The notes under the pieces were generated by a model. The model made no database searches. It worked only from the letters and a program-made list of their open reading frames with translations, and was not told the origin of the DNA. This document shows, in pieces, positions 1 to 6,357 of a DNA stretch of 7,864 bases. The position numbers were made by a program, and so were the translations under genes. Source of the stretch: DATIJP01 sp964569185 (lineage in GTDB: Bacteria; Chlamydiota; Chlamydiia; Chlamydiales; Rhabdochlamydiaceae); assembly GCA_964569185.1 (NCBI GenBank), contig CAZMTP010000053.1, forward strand, positions 1 through 7,864, in the 5' to 3' direction. Numbering within the stretch: the stretch's first letter is position 1; every line of letters starts with the position of its first letter.

Positions 1-35
1 AGGGACTCGCCAATACGTACTTTAACACTAGGCAT
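1..35 (-). CDS. rpsU: Ribosomal protein bS21, N-terminal fragment (cut by window edge)
   Basis: Read on the minus strand from an ATG at 35-33, the visible codons give MPSVKVRIGES, which matches the start of chlamydial bS21 (MPSVKVRVGEP as I recall it). bS21 is a small 30S subunit protein that sits near the anti-Shine-Dalgarno end of 16S rRNA and helps initiation. Only 11 full codons are present and the rest lies beyond base 1. A GAAGGA Shine-Dalgarno-like motif lies at 55-50 but is about 14 bases from the ATG, farther than usual, across an A-rich stretch. It lies 86 bases downstream of tsaB on the same strand and appears to have its own promoter. The identification rests on a very short match but is supported by synteny, since rpsU neighbours tsaB and lon in Chlamydia. 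Confidence 0.8.
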   Translation of the reverse strand, partial: MPSVKVRIGES

Positions 36-78
36 GTATTTTGTTTTTTTCCTTCAGTTAGAAATTTGTTGTATCTGT

Positions 79-107
79 AGTTTAACTTATGCCAGAGAAA
101 TGATCAA
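79..107 (-). promoter_or_regulatory. Candidate sigma-70-type promoter for rpsU
   Basis: On the minus strand a -35-like TTGATC (107-102) is followed after exactly 17 bases by a -10-like TAAACT (84-79). Each matches the consensus at four of six positions. Transcription would begin near base 72 and leave a leader of about 37 bases before the rpsU ATG. No clear intrinsic terminator separates tsaB from this site, so rpsU may also receive read-through from tsaB. Confidence 0.4.
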
Positions 108-121
108 TTCAAAATTATTTT

Positions 122-697
122 TTACCTATAGTAGAGGAGCTTGAATTCCTGGGGGGAAAGGCTAGAAAATCGTTCAAATGCAATAGAGGCAAGAAGGGAA
201 GGGTTTAATGCGCGATTCGCGGGAGTCACAAGGAAATCGGCTCTAAAAGAGGCCTCATCAAGTCGTTCTGTATCGATAAGCTCTGCAGGGAAATGTAGTA
301 TCACTTTCTCTTCTACTTTGGATCCTTTTAGCAGATACGATTGGCCCATTTTTGCATCTGCAATGTAGATGAAGGAGCCTGATTGGTCAGGGAGAAAGGC
401 TAGAGGTGACTCAAAACTAACTAAAGGAATTTTTAGACTGTAGGAAAGACCTTTTCCTACGACGGCTCCTACGCGCACGCCGGTATAGGCCCCAGGGCCA
501 ATGCCGACAGCGACATAACTCAACTCTTTCAGTGTCATTCTATTTCTAGAGAGGAGCTCTTGGATGGCGGGCAAAAGATTTTTAGATAGATTTTGCGCCG
601 GCTCAATGCATTGAAAATTGACCAGAAGCTTTTCTTGAGCCAGACATAGAAGGGCACAATCTGTGCTTGTTTCAATAAGTAAGCCTTTTGCCATCAT
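122..697 (-). CDS. tsaB: tRNA threonylcarbamoyladenosine biosynthesis protein TsaB
   Basis: TsaB is the non-catalytic ASKHA-fold partner of TsaD (with TsaE) in the complex that transfers threonylcarbamoyl from TC-AMP to A37 of ANN-decoding tRNAs in the cytoplasm. From the first of two adjacent ATGs (697) the protein is 191 residues. It shows the N-terminal LLIETST strand (about 6-12), the family hallmark GPGAYTGVRVG (about 67-77) followed by a KGL helix, and DAKMGQSYL (about 115-123), equivalent to the usual DARRGEVY. It ends in a YYR that corresponds to the common PxYLR. It is shorter than the roughly 230 residues of E. coli TsaB but seems complete. A GTG at 718 would add seven residues. No Shine-Dalgarno precedes any of these starts, and a TATTAT at 712-707 suggests a nearly leaderless transcript. 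The start is therefore uncertain, the identity is not. Confidence 0.93.
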   Translation of the reverse strand: MMAKGLLIETSTDCALLCLAQEKLLVNFQCIEPAQNLSKNLLPAIQELLSRNRMTLKELSYVAVGIGPGAYTGVRVGAVVGKGLSYSLKIPLVSFESPLAFLPDQSGSFIYIADAKMGQSYLLKGSKVEEKVILHFPAELIDTERLDEASFRADFLVTPANRALNPSLLASIAFERFSSLSPQEFKLLYYR

Positions 698-705
698 GAT
701 ATGTA

Positions 706-730
706 AATAATAGCACACTGTGTTATTTTT
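706..730. promoter_or_regulatory. Operator-like dyad in the tsaB-lon divergent region
   Basis: The arms ATAGCACA (710-717) and TGTGTTAT (719-726) form an inverted repeat around base 718 with one mismatch. Pairing extends outward so that 10 of 12 positions match from 706 to 730. It overlaps TATTAT (712-707), the best -10-like element for tsaB on the minus strand. A site of this shape between two divergent genes could bind a dimeric regulator acting on tsaB, lon or both. It is not the CIRCE heat-shock element. Function is inferred from shape and place only. Confidence 0.4.
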
Positions 731-742
731 GAGGGTTTATTG

Positions 743-757
743 TTCCGACAGACGGAA
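743..757. promoter_or_regulatory. Inverted repeat TTCCG-N5-CGGAA upstream of lon
   Basis: TTCCGACAGACGGAA pairs at six of seven positions around base 750. It lies 30 bases before the lon start and would fall in the 17-base spacer of a weak candidate promoter (TTATTG at 737-742, TTAATT at 760-765). It could be an operator for lon or, if transcribed, a small leader hairpin. Confidence 0.35.
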
Positions 758-760
758 AGT

Positions 761-777
761 TAATTTTTTAAAAATTA
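761..777. promoter_or_regulatory. Perfect AT-only inverted repeat before the lon RBS
   Basis: TAATTTTT (761-768) and AAAAATTA (770-777) are perfect reverse complements around one central base. The repeat ends in the lon ribosome binding site AGAGG (777-781). Composed only of A and T, it could be promoter melting sequence, a binding site, or a weak hairpin at the start of the transcript. AT-rich palindromes also arise readily by chance. Confidence 0.3.
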
Positions 778-790
778 GAGGTTTACATTG
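777..790 (+). promoter_or_regulatory. RBS and TTG initiation codon of lon
   Basis: AGAGG at 777-781 is followed after six bases by TTG at 788-790. The in-frame stop at 776-778 overlaps the RBS, so no upstream start in this frame is possible. This fixes the lon start at TTG unless initiation occurs much later, at the ATG of codon 25. Confidence 0.75.
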
Positions 791-3286
791 GACGATTTTC
801 TAGATTCCATCGAGGCTCCTTCTGCAGAAGATACTCTTGAGCAGGTGCTTTCAGATACGATGCAAGAAGCCAAAAAAGAAAAAGCAGAAGATGTAGTGGC
901 ACAATTTCCTAATGAGCTTTTTTTACTGCCTCTGAGCCGACGTCCTTTTTTCCCTGGCATGGCAGCGCCTATTACCATTGAACCGGGCGCCTATTATGAA
1001 GTGTTGAAAACAGTTTCTGCTCTTGAGCACAAGTGCATGGGACTTGTACTCACAAAAAAAGAAGATTCTAATCTTTACAAGCTGACATCCGATGACATTT
1101 ATCAGGTGGGCGTATCGGCACGCATTTTGCGCATTATCCCAATGGAACAAGGCGGAGCGCAGGTGATCCTCAACATGGAAAAGCGGATCAAAGTCGAACA
1201 GTTTTTAGATGACTCGAAAACATTAAAAGCCAAAGTCTCTTATTACGAAGATTTGCCCGCACGCAAGCTTTCTAAAGAATTAAAAGCCTACTCGATCAGT
1301 ATTATCACGACCATCAAGGAAATGTTGAAACTCAATCCTCTTTTCAAAGAAGAGCTGCAAATTTTCTTGGGCCATTCCGATTTTACTGAACCGGGACGAT
1401 TGGCAGATTTTGCTGTGGCATTGACCACTGCCAGTCGTGAAGAGCTTCAAGAAGTGTTAGAAGCTTTTGAGTTGCAAGAGCGTATTGATAAAGCGCTTGT
1501 GCTGCTCAAAAAAGAGCTGGATATAAGCAAACTACAGAACAGCATTAATCAGAAAATTGAAGCGACGATATCCAAGACGCAGCGAGAGTTTTTCTTAAGA
1601 GAGCAGTTAAAAACGATTAAAAAAGAGCTGGGGCTCGAAAAAGATGATAAGACCTGTGATCTTGAAAAGTTTTCGACGCGCCTAAAGCAGCGTAAAGTGC
1701 CTGACGATGTGATGAAAGTGATCCAAGATGAGATGGAAAAATTGGGCGTTCTTGAAGTGCAGTCTGCAGAATATGCGGTGTGCCGCAACTATCTGGATTG
1801 GCTCACCATTATGCCGTGGGGTATTTATAACACATTTGAAGGTGAGGAAAAAGAGCAGAAACGGAAACTGAAATTTGCTGAAAAGGTGCTTAAAGAAGAC
1901 CATCATGGGCTCAAAGATATTAAGCAGCGCATATTGGAATTTATTGCAGTCGGAAAGCTTTCTGGCGGAGTCAAAGGAAGCATTATCGCATTGATTGGGC
2001 CTCCGGGCGTGGGAAAAACAAGCATCGGAAAAAGTATTGCGCGCGCACTGGGGCGTAAATTTTATCGATTTTCTGTTGGCGGCATGCGTGATGAAGCCGA
2101 AATCAAAGGACACCGACGCACCTATATCGGTTCGATGCCAGGGAAAATTGTACAAGCGTTGAAGTTCACGCAAGCGATGAATCCTGTGATTATGCTCGAT
2201 GAAGTAGACAAAATCCACTCTAGCTATCATGGAGATCCTGCTTCTGCATTATTAGAAGTGTTAGATCCGGAGCAAAATAAAGACTTTTTAGACCACTATC
2301 TGGATGTGCGCTGTGATCTTTCAAATATCCTTTTTATTTTAACTGCCAACGTTTTGGATACTATTCCTGATCCTCTACGAGACCGGATGGAAATTTTGCG
2401 GCTTTCCGGTTATATCACAGAAGAAAAAATCGAGATTGCCAATCACTACTTAATTCCGCGCAATCAAAAAGAGATGGGGCTTGGAGAGGAGCAGATTATT
2501 TTTACGCAAGAGGTGCTGACACAAATCATCAATGGCTATGCACGAGAATCGGGCGTGCGTTCCTTAGAAAATTACATTAAAAAAATCTTGCGTAAAGTGG
2601 CCATGAAAATTGTGAAAGAGGAAGAAAAAACGGGAGAGAAAGTGGTCGGAAAGAAATATGAAATTACAAAATCTGCACTAAAAGAGTATTTGGGCAAACC
2701 GATCTTCACAACGGATCGTTTTTACAAGCAGACGCCGCCAGGAGTATGCACCGGTCTTGCGTGGACGGCTTATGGGGGAGCTGTGCTTTATATCGAGGCG
2801 ATTAAAGTGGCCGGAGAAAAAACAGAGATGAAATTGACCGGTCAAGCAGGCGATGTGATGAAAGAATCGTCGCAGATTGCGTGGAACTATGTGCATAGTG
2901 CGCTTCCAAAGTTTGCGTCGAAAGCGACTTTCTTTGAAAAATCGCAGATCCATATCCACATTCCAGAAGGGGCTACGCCTAAAGATGGTCCGTCTGCAGG
3001 GATTACGATGGCTACTGCTCTGTTGTCCCTTCTCACCTCTAAACCGGTAGAAAATGATTTAGGAATGACAGGAGAGCTGACGTTGACAGGAAAAATTCTT
3101 CCAATAGGCGGTGTGAAGGAAAAAATGATCGCGGCGCGAAGAGCAAAGCTCAAAACACTGATTTTCCCTAAAGATAATCAGAGAGATTATGATGAACTGC
3201 CTGCCTATATTAAAAAAGGCATCTGCGTCCATTTTGTTGAGCGCTATGAGGAGGTGTTCCGTGTTGCATTCTCTAAAGGCCGCTAA
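788..3286 (+). CDS. lon: ATP-dependent protease Lon (TTG start)
   Basis: Lon is a cytoplasmic hexameric AAA+ serine protease that degrades misfolded and selected regulatory proteins. The 832-residue product has an acidic N-terminal extension, a LON substrate-binding domain starting near residue 42 (LPLSRRPFFPG), and a charged, probably coiled-coil segment around 240-330. The AAA+ module has Walker A GPPGVGKT (404-411) and Walker B with D471/E472. The C-terminal protease domain carries the catalytic serine S736 in DGPSAG and the catalytic lysine K779 in GGVKEK. The 43-residue spacing equals E. coli S679-K722, so the enzyme should be active. The TTG start is supported by an in-frame TAG at 776-778 just upstream and by AGAGG (777-781) six bases before it. 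The next in-frame ATG is codon 25 and lacks this support. It heads a four-gene overlapping operon. The rare start codon may limit translation. Confidence 0.97.
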   Translation: MDDFLDSIEAPSAEDTLEQVLSDTMQEAKKEKAEDVVAQFPNELFLLPLSRRPFFPGMAAPITIEPGAYYEVLKTVSALEHKCMGLVLTKKEDSNLYKLTSDDIYQVGVSARILRIIPMEQGGAQVILNMEKRIKVEQFLDDSKTLKAKVSYYEDLPARKLSKELKAYSISIITTIKEMLKLNPLFKEELQIFLGHSDFTEPGRLADFAVALTTASREELQEVLEAFELQERIDKALVLLKKELDISKLQNSINQKIEATISKTQREFFLREQLKTIKKELGLEKDDKTCDLEKFSTRLKQRKVPDDVMKVIQDEMEKLGVLEVQSAEYAVCRNYLDWLTIMPWGIYNTFEGEEKEQKRKLKFAEKVLKEDHHGLKDIKQRILEFIAVGKLSGGVKGSIIALIGPPGVGKTSIGKSIARALGRKFYRFSVGGMRDEAEIKGHRRTYIGSMPGKIVQALKFTQAMNPVIMLDEVDKIHSSYHGDPASALLEVLDPEQNKDFLDHYLDVRCDLSNILFILTANVLDTIPDPLRDRMEILRLSGYITEEKIEIANHYLIPRNQKEMGLGEEQIIFTQEVLTQIINGYARESGVRSLENYIKKILRKVAMKIVKEEEKTGEKVVGKKYEITKSALKEYLGKPIFTTDRFYKQTPPGVCTGLAWTAYGGAVLYIEAIKVAGEKTEMKLTGQAGDVMKESSQIAWNYVHSALPKFASKATFFEKSQIHIHIPEGATPKDGPSAGITMATALLSLLTSKPVENDLGMTGELTLTGKILPIGGVKEKMIAARRAKLKTLIFPKDNQRDYDELPAYIKKGICVHFVERYEEVFRVAFSKGR
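3249..3263 (+). promoter_or_regulatory. Strong RBS inside lon for the downstream nucleotidyltransferase
   Basis: A consensus AGGAGG (3249-3254) with six-base spacing precedes GTG (3261-3263). All of it lies within the last dozen codons of lon. It decides the start of the nucleotidyltransferase and lets ribosomes load independently of lon termination. Confidence 0.75.
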
Positions 3287-3758
3287 AAAGAAGCTGATCG
3301 ACCCTTCTCTTTTAGAAGAGAAAATACAAAAAATAAAGCAGGAAGGCTGCACCATCGCCACACTTAATGGCTCTTTTGATCTTCTTCATGCCGGCCATTT
3401 GGAAATAATATATCAAGCGTCGCTGCAAGCGGACCTGCTGCTTGTCGCTTTAAATACAGACCATTCGATTAAACAGTATAAAAGCGCTTCAAGACCGATC
3501 ATTTCGCTGGAATACCGACTGCAGCTAATTGCTGCCTTAGAAATGGTTGATTATGTCACCTGGTTTGATGAAACAGATCCTCGAGAAATTTTAAAAAAAA
3601 TCCGGCCGCATGTGCATGTTAATGGAGCAGAATATGGAGAACATTGTATAGAAGCAGAAGTGGTGAGGCAGGGTGGAGGGCGCATCCATATTGTGGATTT
3701 AGTAGAAGGCCTTTCAACATCGAACATCATTAAAAGAATCGTGCAATTATGCGACTAA
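3261..3758 (+). CDS. RfaE2/HldE-type nucleotidyltransferase (probable heptose-1-phosphate adenylyltransferase)
   Basis: A stand-alone 165-residue cytidylyltransferase-fold protein, most like the C-terminal domain of HldE (RfaE2), which makes ADP-heptose for the LPS core from heptose 1-phosphate and ATP. Visible motifs are TLNGSFDLLHAGH (about 34-46) with the nucleotide-binding HxGH (H43, H46), RPIISLEYRLQLIAALEMVDYV (about 78-99), and the C-terminal VEGLSTSNIIKRI (about 148-160). The usual KGGDY is NGAEY here (about 121-125), so the lysine is replaced by asparagine. I chose GTG at 3261 because AGGAGG (3249-3254) lies six bases upstream and the resulting length fits the family. An ATG at 3189 would add 24 unrelated residues. 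It overlaps the end of lon by 26 bases, and its RBS lies inside lon. A kinase half is not in the window, so the sugar substrate is inferred. Confidence 0.85.
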   Translation: MLHSLKAAKKKLIDPSLLEEKIQKIKQEGCTIATLNGSFDLLHAGHLEIIYQASLQADLLLVALNTDHSIKQYKSASRPIISLEYRLQLIAALEMVDYVTWFDETDPREILKKIRPHVHVNGAEYGEHCIEAEVVRQGGGRIHIVDLVEGLSTSNIIKRIVQLCD

Positions 3759-4903
3759 TTGGGGCATTAGATACACAGCAGCAGGCAACTACATTTTGTT
3801 CTTTTTTGTTAAAAGAGGGCATCAAATGTAGTTTTGAGCCATTTTTTGATTCTTCCAAAAAAAAGCCAGAGATGCGCATCTGGGTGCAAGAAGAAGATAA
3901 GTTGGAGCTTGCCGTAGGCTATTTGCAGCAATTTAAAGACGACCCTTCCAACCCGAAATTTCAACAGGTGGGGCCTGTGTTACAGCCCATTCCGGTCGAT
4001 ATGATCATGCCAGAAGGAAGCGGAGAAGAGGAGGGCAAAAACAGTCTATCGCAAGCGAAAAGAACCGCTTTTTATCAGGTCAAACTGAAAAGGCTGGCCT
4101 ATCCGCTCACCTATTTCATTATTCTCCTTTGCAGTTTTGTTTATCTTTGGAATGCTGCAGAGCAGATCGAACTGTTGGATGAGGCAGGAGTGATCGGCCT
4201 TGAAGTGGGAATGACACCGGTACAAGAGCTGTTGATGTTTGATTTTCCTCAAGAGAACCAAGCAGTGGATAAGGTATTGAAAGAATATGATTTCAAATCT
4301 TACGAAAAGATCGACCAGTTGCCTGAGCCGCAAAAGAGTGCTTTGAAACAAGCGCTCAATATTCCCAGTTGGAAAGGAATTTTAGAACCATCAGTAGAGG
4401 CGCCTCTATTTGAGAAAATTCGAGAAGGAGAGGTGTGGCGACTTTTCACGCCTTGCCTACTCCATGGGGGCATTTTGCATATTTTGTTCAATATGGCCTG
4501 GGTCTGGATCTTGTGCAAACAGATCGAAGTGCGCATGAGCCGGCTTAAAGCACTCTTGATGATGGTAGTGATAGGCATTGTTTCCAATACCGTGCAATAT
4601 CTGATCAGCGGTCCCTATTTTATTGGCTATTCAGGCATTGTGGTGGGGCTTGTAGGTTATATCTGGATGCGGCAAAAAATTGCTCCTTGGGAAGGTTATC
4701 CGCTACAGAAGGCGACCATCATTTTTATTCTGATTTTTGTAGGCGCGATGATGGGCTTAGAGCTGCTCACTTTTGTACTCAAACTTTTCTCTATTAATCT
4801 ATCTGCAAACATTGCCAATACTGCCCATATTGTGGGGGGATTGACCGGCATTTTACTCGCGCGCGTGCCTTTCTTCTCGCGGAGAACAATCAATGAGTCT
4901 TAG
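3749..4903 (+). CDS. glpG: GlpG-type rhomboid intramembrane serine protease
   Basis: Rhomboids cleave transmembrane segments of membrane proteins within the inner membrane. The 384-residue product has a GlpG-like N-terminal cytoplasmic domain (1 to about 72, ending DDPSNPKF, like E. coli NPADPRY), a linker, and a predicted TM1 (about 117-137). The rhomboid core follows: WRLFTP (230-235), HILFN with H244 and N248, the nucleophile S295 in GYSGIVVGLVGY, and the general base H360 in NTAHIVGG. H244-S295 spacing equals GlpG H150-S201, so the active site appears intact. S295 to H360 is 65 residues against 53 in GlpG. The loop between TM1 and WR is about 92 residues, far longer than the roughly 22 in GlpG, and should face the periplasm. 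The ATG overlaps the upstream stop by 10 bases with no clear Shine-Dalgarno, which suggests translational coupling. The natural substrate is unknown. Confidence 0.92.
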   Translation: MRLIGALDTQQQATTFCSFLLKEGIKCSFEPFFDSSKKKPEMRIWVQEEDKLELAVGYLQQFKDDPSNPKFQQVGPVLQPIPVDMIMPEGSGEEEGKNSLSQAKRTAFYQVKLKRLAYPLTYFIILLCSFVYLWNAAEQIELLDEAGVIGLEVGMTPVQELLMFDFPQENQAVDKVLKEYDFKSYEKIDQLPEPQKSALKQALNIPSWKGILEPSVEAPLFEKIREGEVWRLFTPCLLHGGILHILFNMAWVWILCKQIEVRMSRLKALLMMVVIGIVSNTVQYLISGPYFIGYSGIVVGLVGYIWMRQKIAPWEGYPLQKATIIFILIFVGAMMGLELLTFVLKLFSINLSANIANTAHIVGGLTGILLARVPFFSRRTINES

Positions 4904-5798
4904 AGATCTGGTCATCTTAGGCTGCTCTAGCCAGCAGCCCACACGGCAGCGCAACCAAGGCGGCTATCTTTTGCGTTGGAATGAAGAAGGGCTTCTATTT
5001 GATCCAGGAGAGGGCACCCAAAGACAGTTTATTTTTGCTAATGTGGCTCCTACTTGTGTGACGCGCATCTTAATTAGCCATTTCCACGGAGACCATTGCT
5101 TGGGACTTGGCTCGATGCTGATGCGCCTTAATTTAGATAAAGTGAAGCATCCGATCCATTGCTATTATCCTGCTTCAGGAAAAAGCTATTTTGATCGGTT
5201 GCGCTACGGGACCATTTATCATGAGACCATTCAGGTCATCGAACATCCTGTTTCTAAAGAGGGCCTGGTGCATGACGATGGGAAATTGCGTATTGAAGCC
5301 AGATTTTTAGAGCATGGTGTGGACAATATTGGCTGGAGAGTGATCGAGGCAGATAAACGAAAATTTGATAAAGAAAAATTGCGTGAAAAAAAGGTGTCTG
5401 GCCCTTTAGTGAGAGAGATTGAAGCCAAAGGAAAAGTGACAATTGATGGCAATACGGTGACCCTAGACGAGGTAAGCAGGATCAAAAAAGGAGATGTGTT
5501 TGCTCTTGTGATCGATACCTCCTACTGCAAAGCAGCCATAGAAGTGGCAAAAAATGCCAAAGTATTGCTTTGCGAGAGTACTTATACAGAAAAGCATCGA
5601 GAGCTGGCGGAAGAGTATCAACATATGACGGCTAGCCAAGCGGCGCAGGTTGCCAAAGAGGCGCATGTTCAGCAGCTGATTTTGACCCATTTTTCGGCCC
5701 GCTATCAAGACTTAAACGAGTTTCTAGAAGAGGCGCGGCCCATCTTCCCTAATACAGAGATTGCTGAAGACTTCAAAGTGTTCCCCATCCCCAGATAG
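4893..5798 (+). CDS. rnz: Ribonuclease Z (tRNA 3' processing endonuclease)
   Basis: RNase Z is a zinc metallo-beta-lactamase-fold endonuclease that cuts the 3' trailer from tRNA precursors in the cytoplasm. The 301-residue product has the family motif HFHGDH at residues 63-68 (metal ligands H63, H65, D67, H68), H141 in LEHGVDNIGW, D208 in VIDTSY, and H266 in LTHFSARY. All expected metal ligands are therefore present and the length is normal. The exosite region with GPLVREIEAKG (about 170-180) is also typical. The ATG overlaps the rhomboid stop by 11 bases, and GGAGA (4881-4885) seven bases upstream supports this start. It is the last gene of the lon operon. Older chlamydial annotations call the orthologue a sulfohydrolase (atsA/elaC), but the motifs support RNase Z. 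Confidence 0.95.
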   Translation: MSLRDLVILGCSSQQPTRQRNQGGYLLRWNEEGLLFDPGEGTQRQFIFANVAPTCVTRILISHFHGDHCLGLGSMLMRLNLDKVKHPIHCYYPASGKSYFDRLRYGTIYHETIQVIEHPVSKEGLVHDDGKLRIEARFLEHGVDNIGWRVIEADKRKFDKEKLREKKVSGPLVREIEAKGKVTIDGNTVTLDEVSRIKKGDVFALVIDTSYCKAAIEVAKNAKVLLCESTYTEKHRELAEEYQHMTASQAAQVAKEAHVQQLILTHFSARYQDLNEFLEEARPIFPNTEIAEDFKVFPIPR

Positions 5799-5840
5799 TG
5801 AAGAGAAAACGATGCTTTTCATCTGTACATGGATTTAATT

Positions 5841-5938
5841 ATCCTGTTTATCCTGCCGCTTTAGCGGTCTTCTCATCCTGTTTATTTTTTCCGGAGAACA
5901 GGATATATAGGATCGCAATGCGGCAGGATAAGCAGGAT
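5841..5938. repeat. 98-base imperfect palindrome of ATCCTG/CAGGAT units
   Basis: Outer arms 5841-5859 and 5920-5938 are 19-base reverse complements with one mismatch. An inner pair (ATCCTGTT at 5875-5882, AACAGGAT at 5897-5904) lies on the same centre (5889.5). Within each half the hexamers ATCCTG (5841, 5850) and CAGGAT (5924, 5933) recur with a 9-base period. Each half also holds its own small hairpin: CCGC-TTTA-GCGG (5855-5866) on the left and CGC-AAT-GCG (5914-5922) on the right. The element fills the gap between the converging rnz and hicB genes, so its RNA could act as a two-way terminator. The regular unit structure suggests a dispersed repeat or miniature mobile element. No open reading frame is present in 5799-5967. 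Confidence 0.75.
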
Positions 5939-5967
5939 GCCATTATTTTATATCTTGATTGAGCCTA

Positions 5968-6285
5968 TTAAAGGATTGAATAAAGTTTTTCAGTTACATA
6001 AGAGTTCAAACTTATGCCCATAGTCTTGGCTTGAAAAACTAGTTTTGCATGAAGTTCGGGTGGGATTCTAAGATTAAAAGTTCCTGAAAAGGTTTTTTCT
6101 GGTTTTTCACCTCTTTCTTTGCACCAAGAGAGATAATCTTCAATAGAATCTTTAAATGCGTTTTCTAGCTCTTGAACACTTTTTCCTTGGAAAGTGATGA
6201 TATCTCTTAATCCAACGACTTCTCCATGAAAAATTTTGGCTTTATCGTCATATTCTACATGTCCAATATAACCTTTGTATTTCAT
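5968..6285 (-). CDS. hicB: HicB-family antitoxin-like protein without a HicA partner
   Basis: The 105-residue product has the long HicB architecture. A partial RNase H-like N-terminal domain (about 1-60) carries GYIGHVEYDD, FHGEVVGLRDIITFQGKSV and an EDYLSWC helix. A C-terminal ribbon-helix-helix DNA-binding domain follows (about 68-101, FNLRIPPELHAKL and GISLNSYVTEKL). HicB normally neutralises the small mRNA interferase HicA and represses the hicAB promoter. No hicA-like frame exists in the 106 bases upstream or in the space downstream, so this is an orphan copy, acting either as a stand-alone regulator or as the remnant of a TA pair. The gene is visibly richer in A and T (about 36% GC over 6061-6180 and nearby) than lon (near 50% in sampled stretches), which suits acquisition by transfer. 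The ATG at 6285 has no strong Shine-Dalgarno. The frame is intact. Confidence 0.88.
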   Translation of the reverse strand: MKYKGYIGHVEYDDKAKIFHGEVVGLRDIITFQGKSVQELENAFKDSIEDYLSWCKERGEKPEKTFSGTFNLRIPPELHAKLVFQAKTMGISLNSYVTEKLYSIL

Positions 6286-6326
6286 GTACGATCATGTTTC
6301 TTGTTCATTGTCTGCCTTTGTTTGAC

Positions 6327-6357
6327 ATAATACCAGTAAACGGTACTAAATTGACAG
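6327..6357 (-). promoter_or_regulatory. Candidate hicB promoter with operator-like dyad
   Basis: On the minus strand an extended -10 motif TGGTATTAT (6335-6327) lies about 42 bases before the hicB ATG. A partial -35 (CTGTCA, 6357-6352) is 19 bases away, a little long. Overlapping the -10 side is a short dyad TACC-N7-GGTA (6331-6345), and plus-strand TTGACA hexamers at 6322-6327 and 6351-6356 flank it as a direct repeat 29 bases apart. HicB proteins usually autorepress through such sites. This is an inference from layout, and the dyad arms are short. Confidence 0.3.

Noticed and set aside
698..718. GTG start at 718 for TsaB
   Set aside because: The added residues MCYYLHI do not resemble the family N-terminus, no RBS precedes the GTG, and a -10-like TATTAT lies within this stretch. 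It cannot be fully excluded.
698..787. CIRCE (HrcA) heat-shock operator upstream of lon
   Set aside because: The dyads do not contain TTAGCACTC-N9-GAGTGCTAA. The partial likeness of TAGCACA is insufficient.
1682..2230. Long minus-strand frame (182 codons) opposite lon
   Set aside because: It lies wholly inside lon, whose Walker A and B regions it opposes. The translation is histidine- and phenylalanine-rich with no domain, as expected for an antisense shadow.
3189..3260. 24-residue N-terminal extension of the nucleotidyltransferase from an ATG at 3189
   Set aside because: The extension is only another reading frame of lon, and the consensus AGGAGG six bases before GTG 3261 marks a better start.
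3059..3361. Minus-strand frame across the lon/nucleotidyltransferase junction
   Set aside because: It is opposite the Lon catalytic lysine region and the strong RBS of the next gene. The protein looks random and no RBS is visible.
5805..5820. GAAAA-N6-TTTTC stem just after rnz as a terminator
   Set aside because: The stem is five weak A-T-rich pairs without a T-tract. The larger palindrome after it is a better termination candidate.
5841..5938. CRISPR-like array from the repeated ATCCTG/CAGGAT units
   Set aside because: The units are too short, are arranged head to head around one centre, and there are no equal spacers or cas genes.
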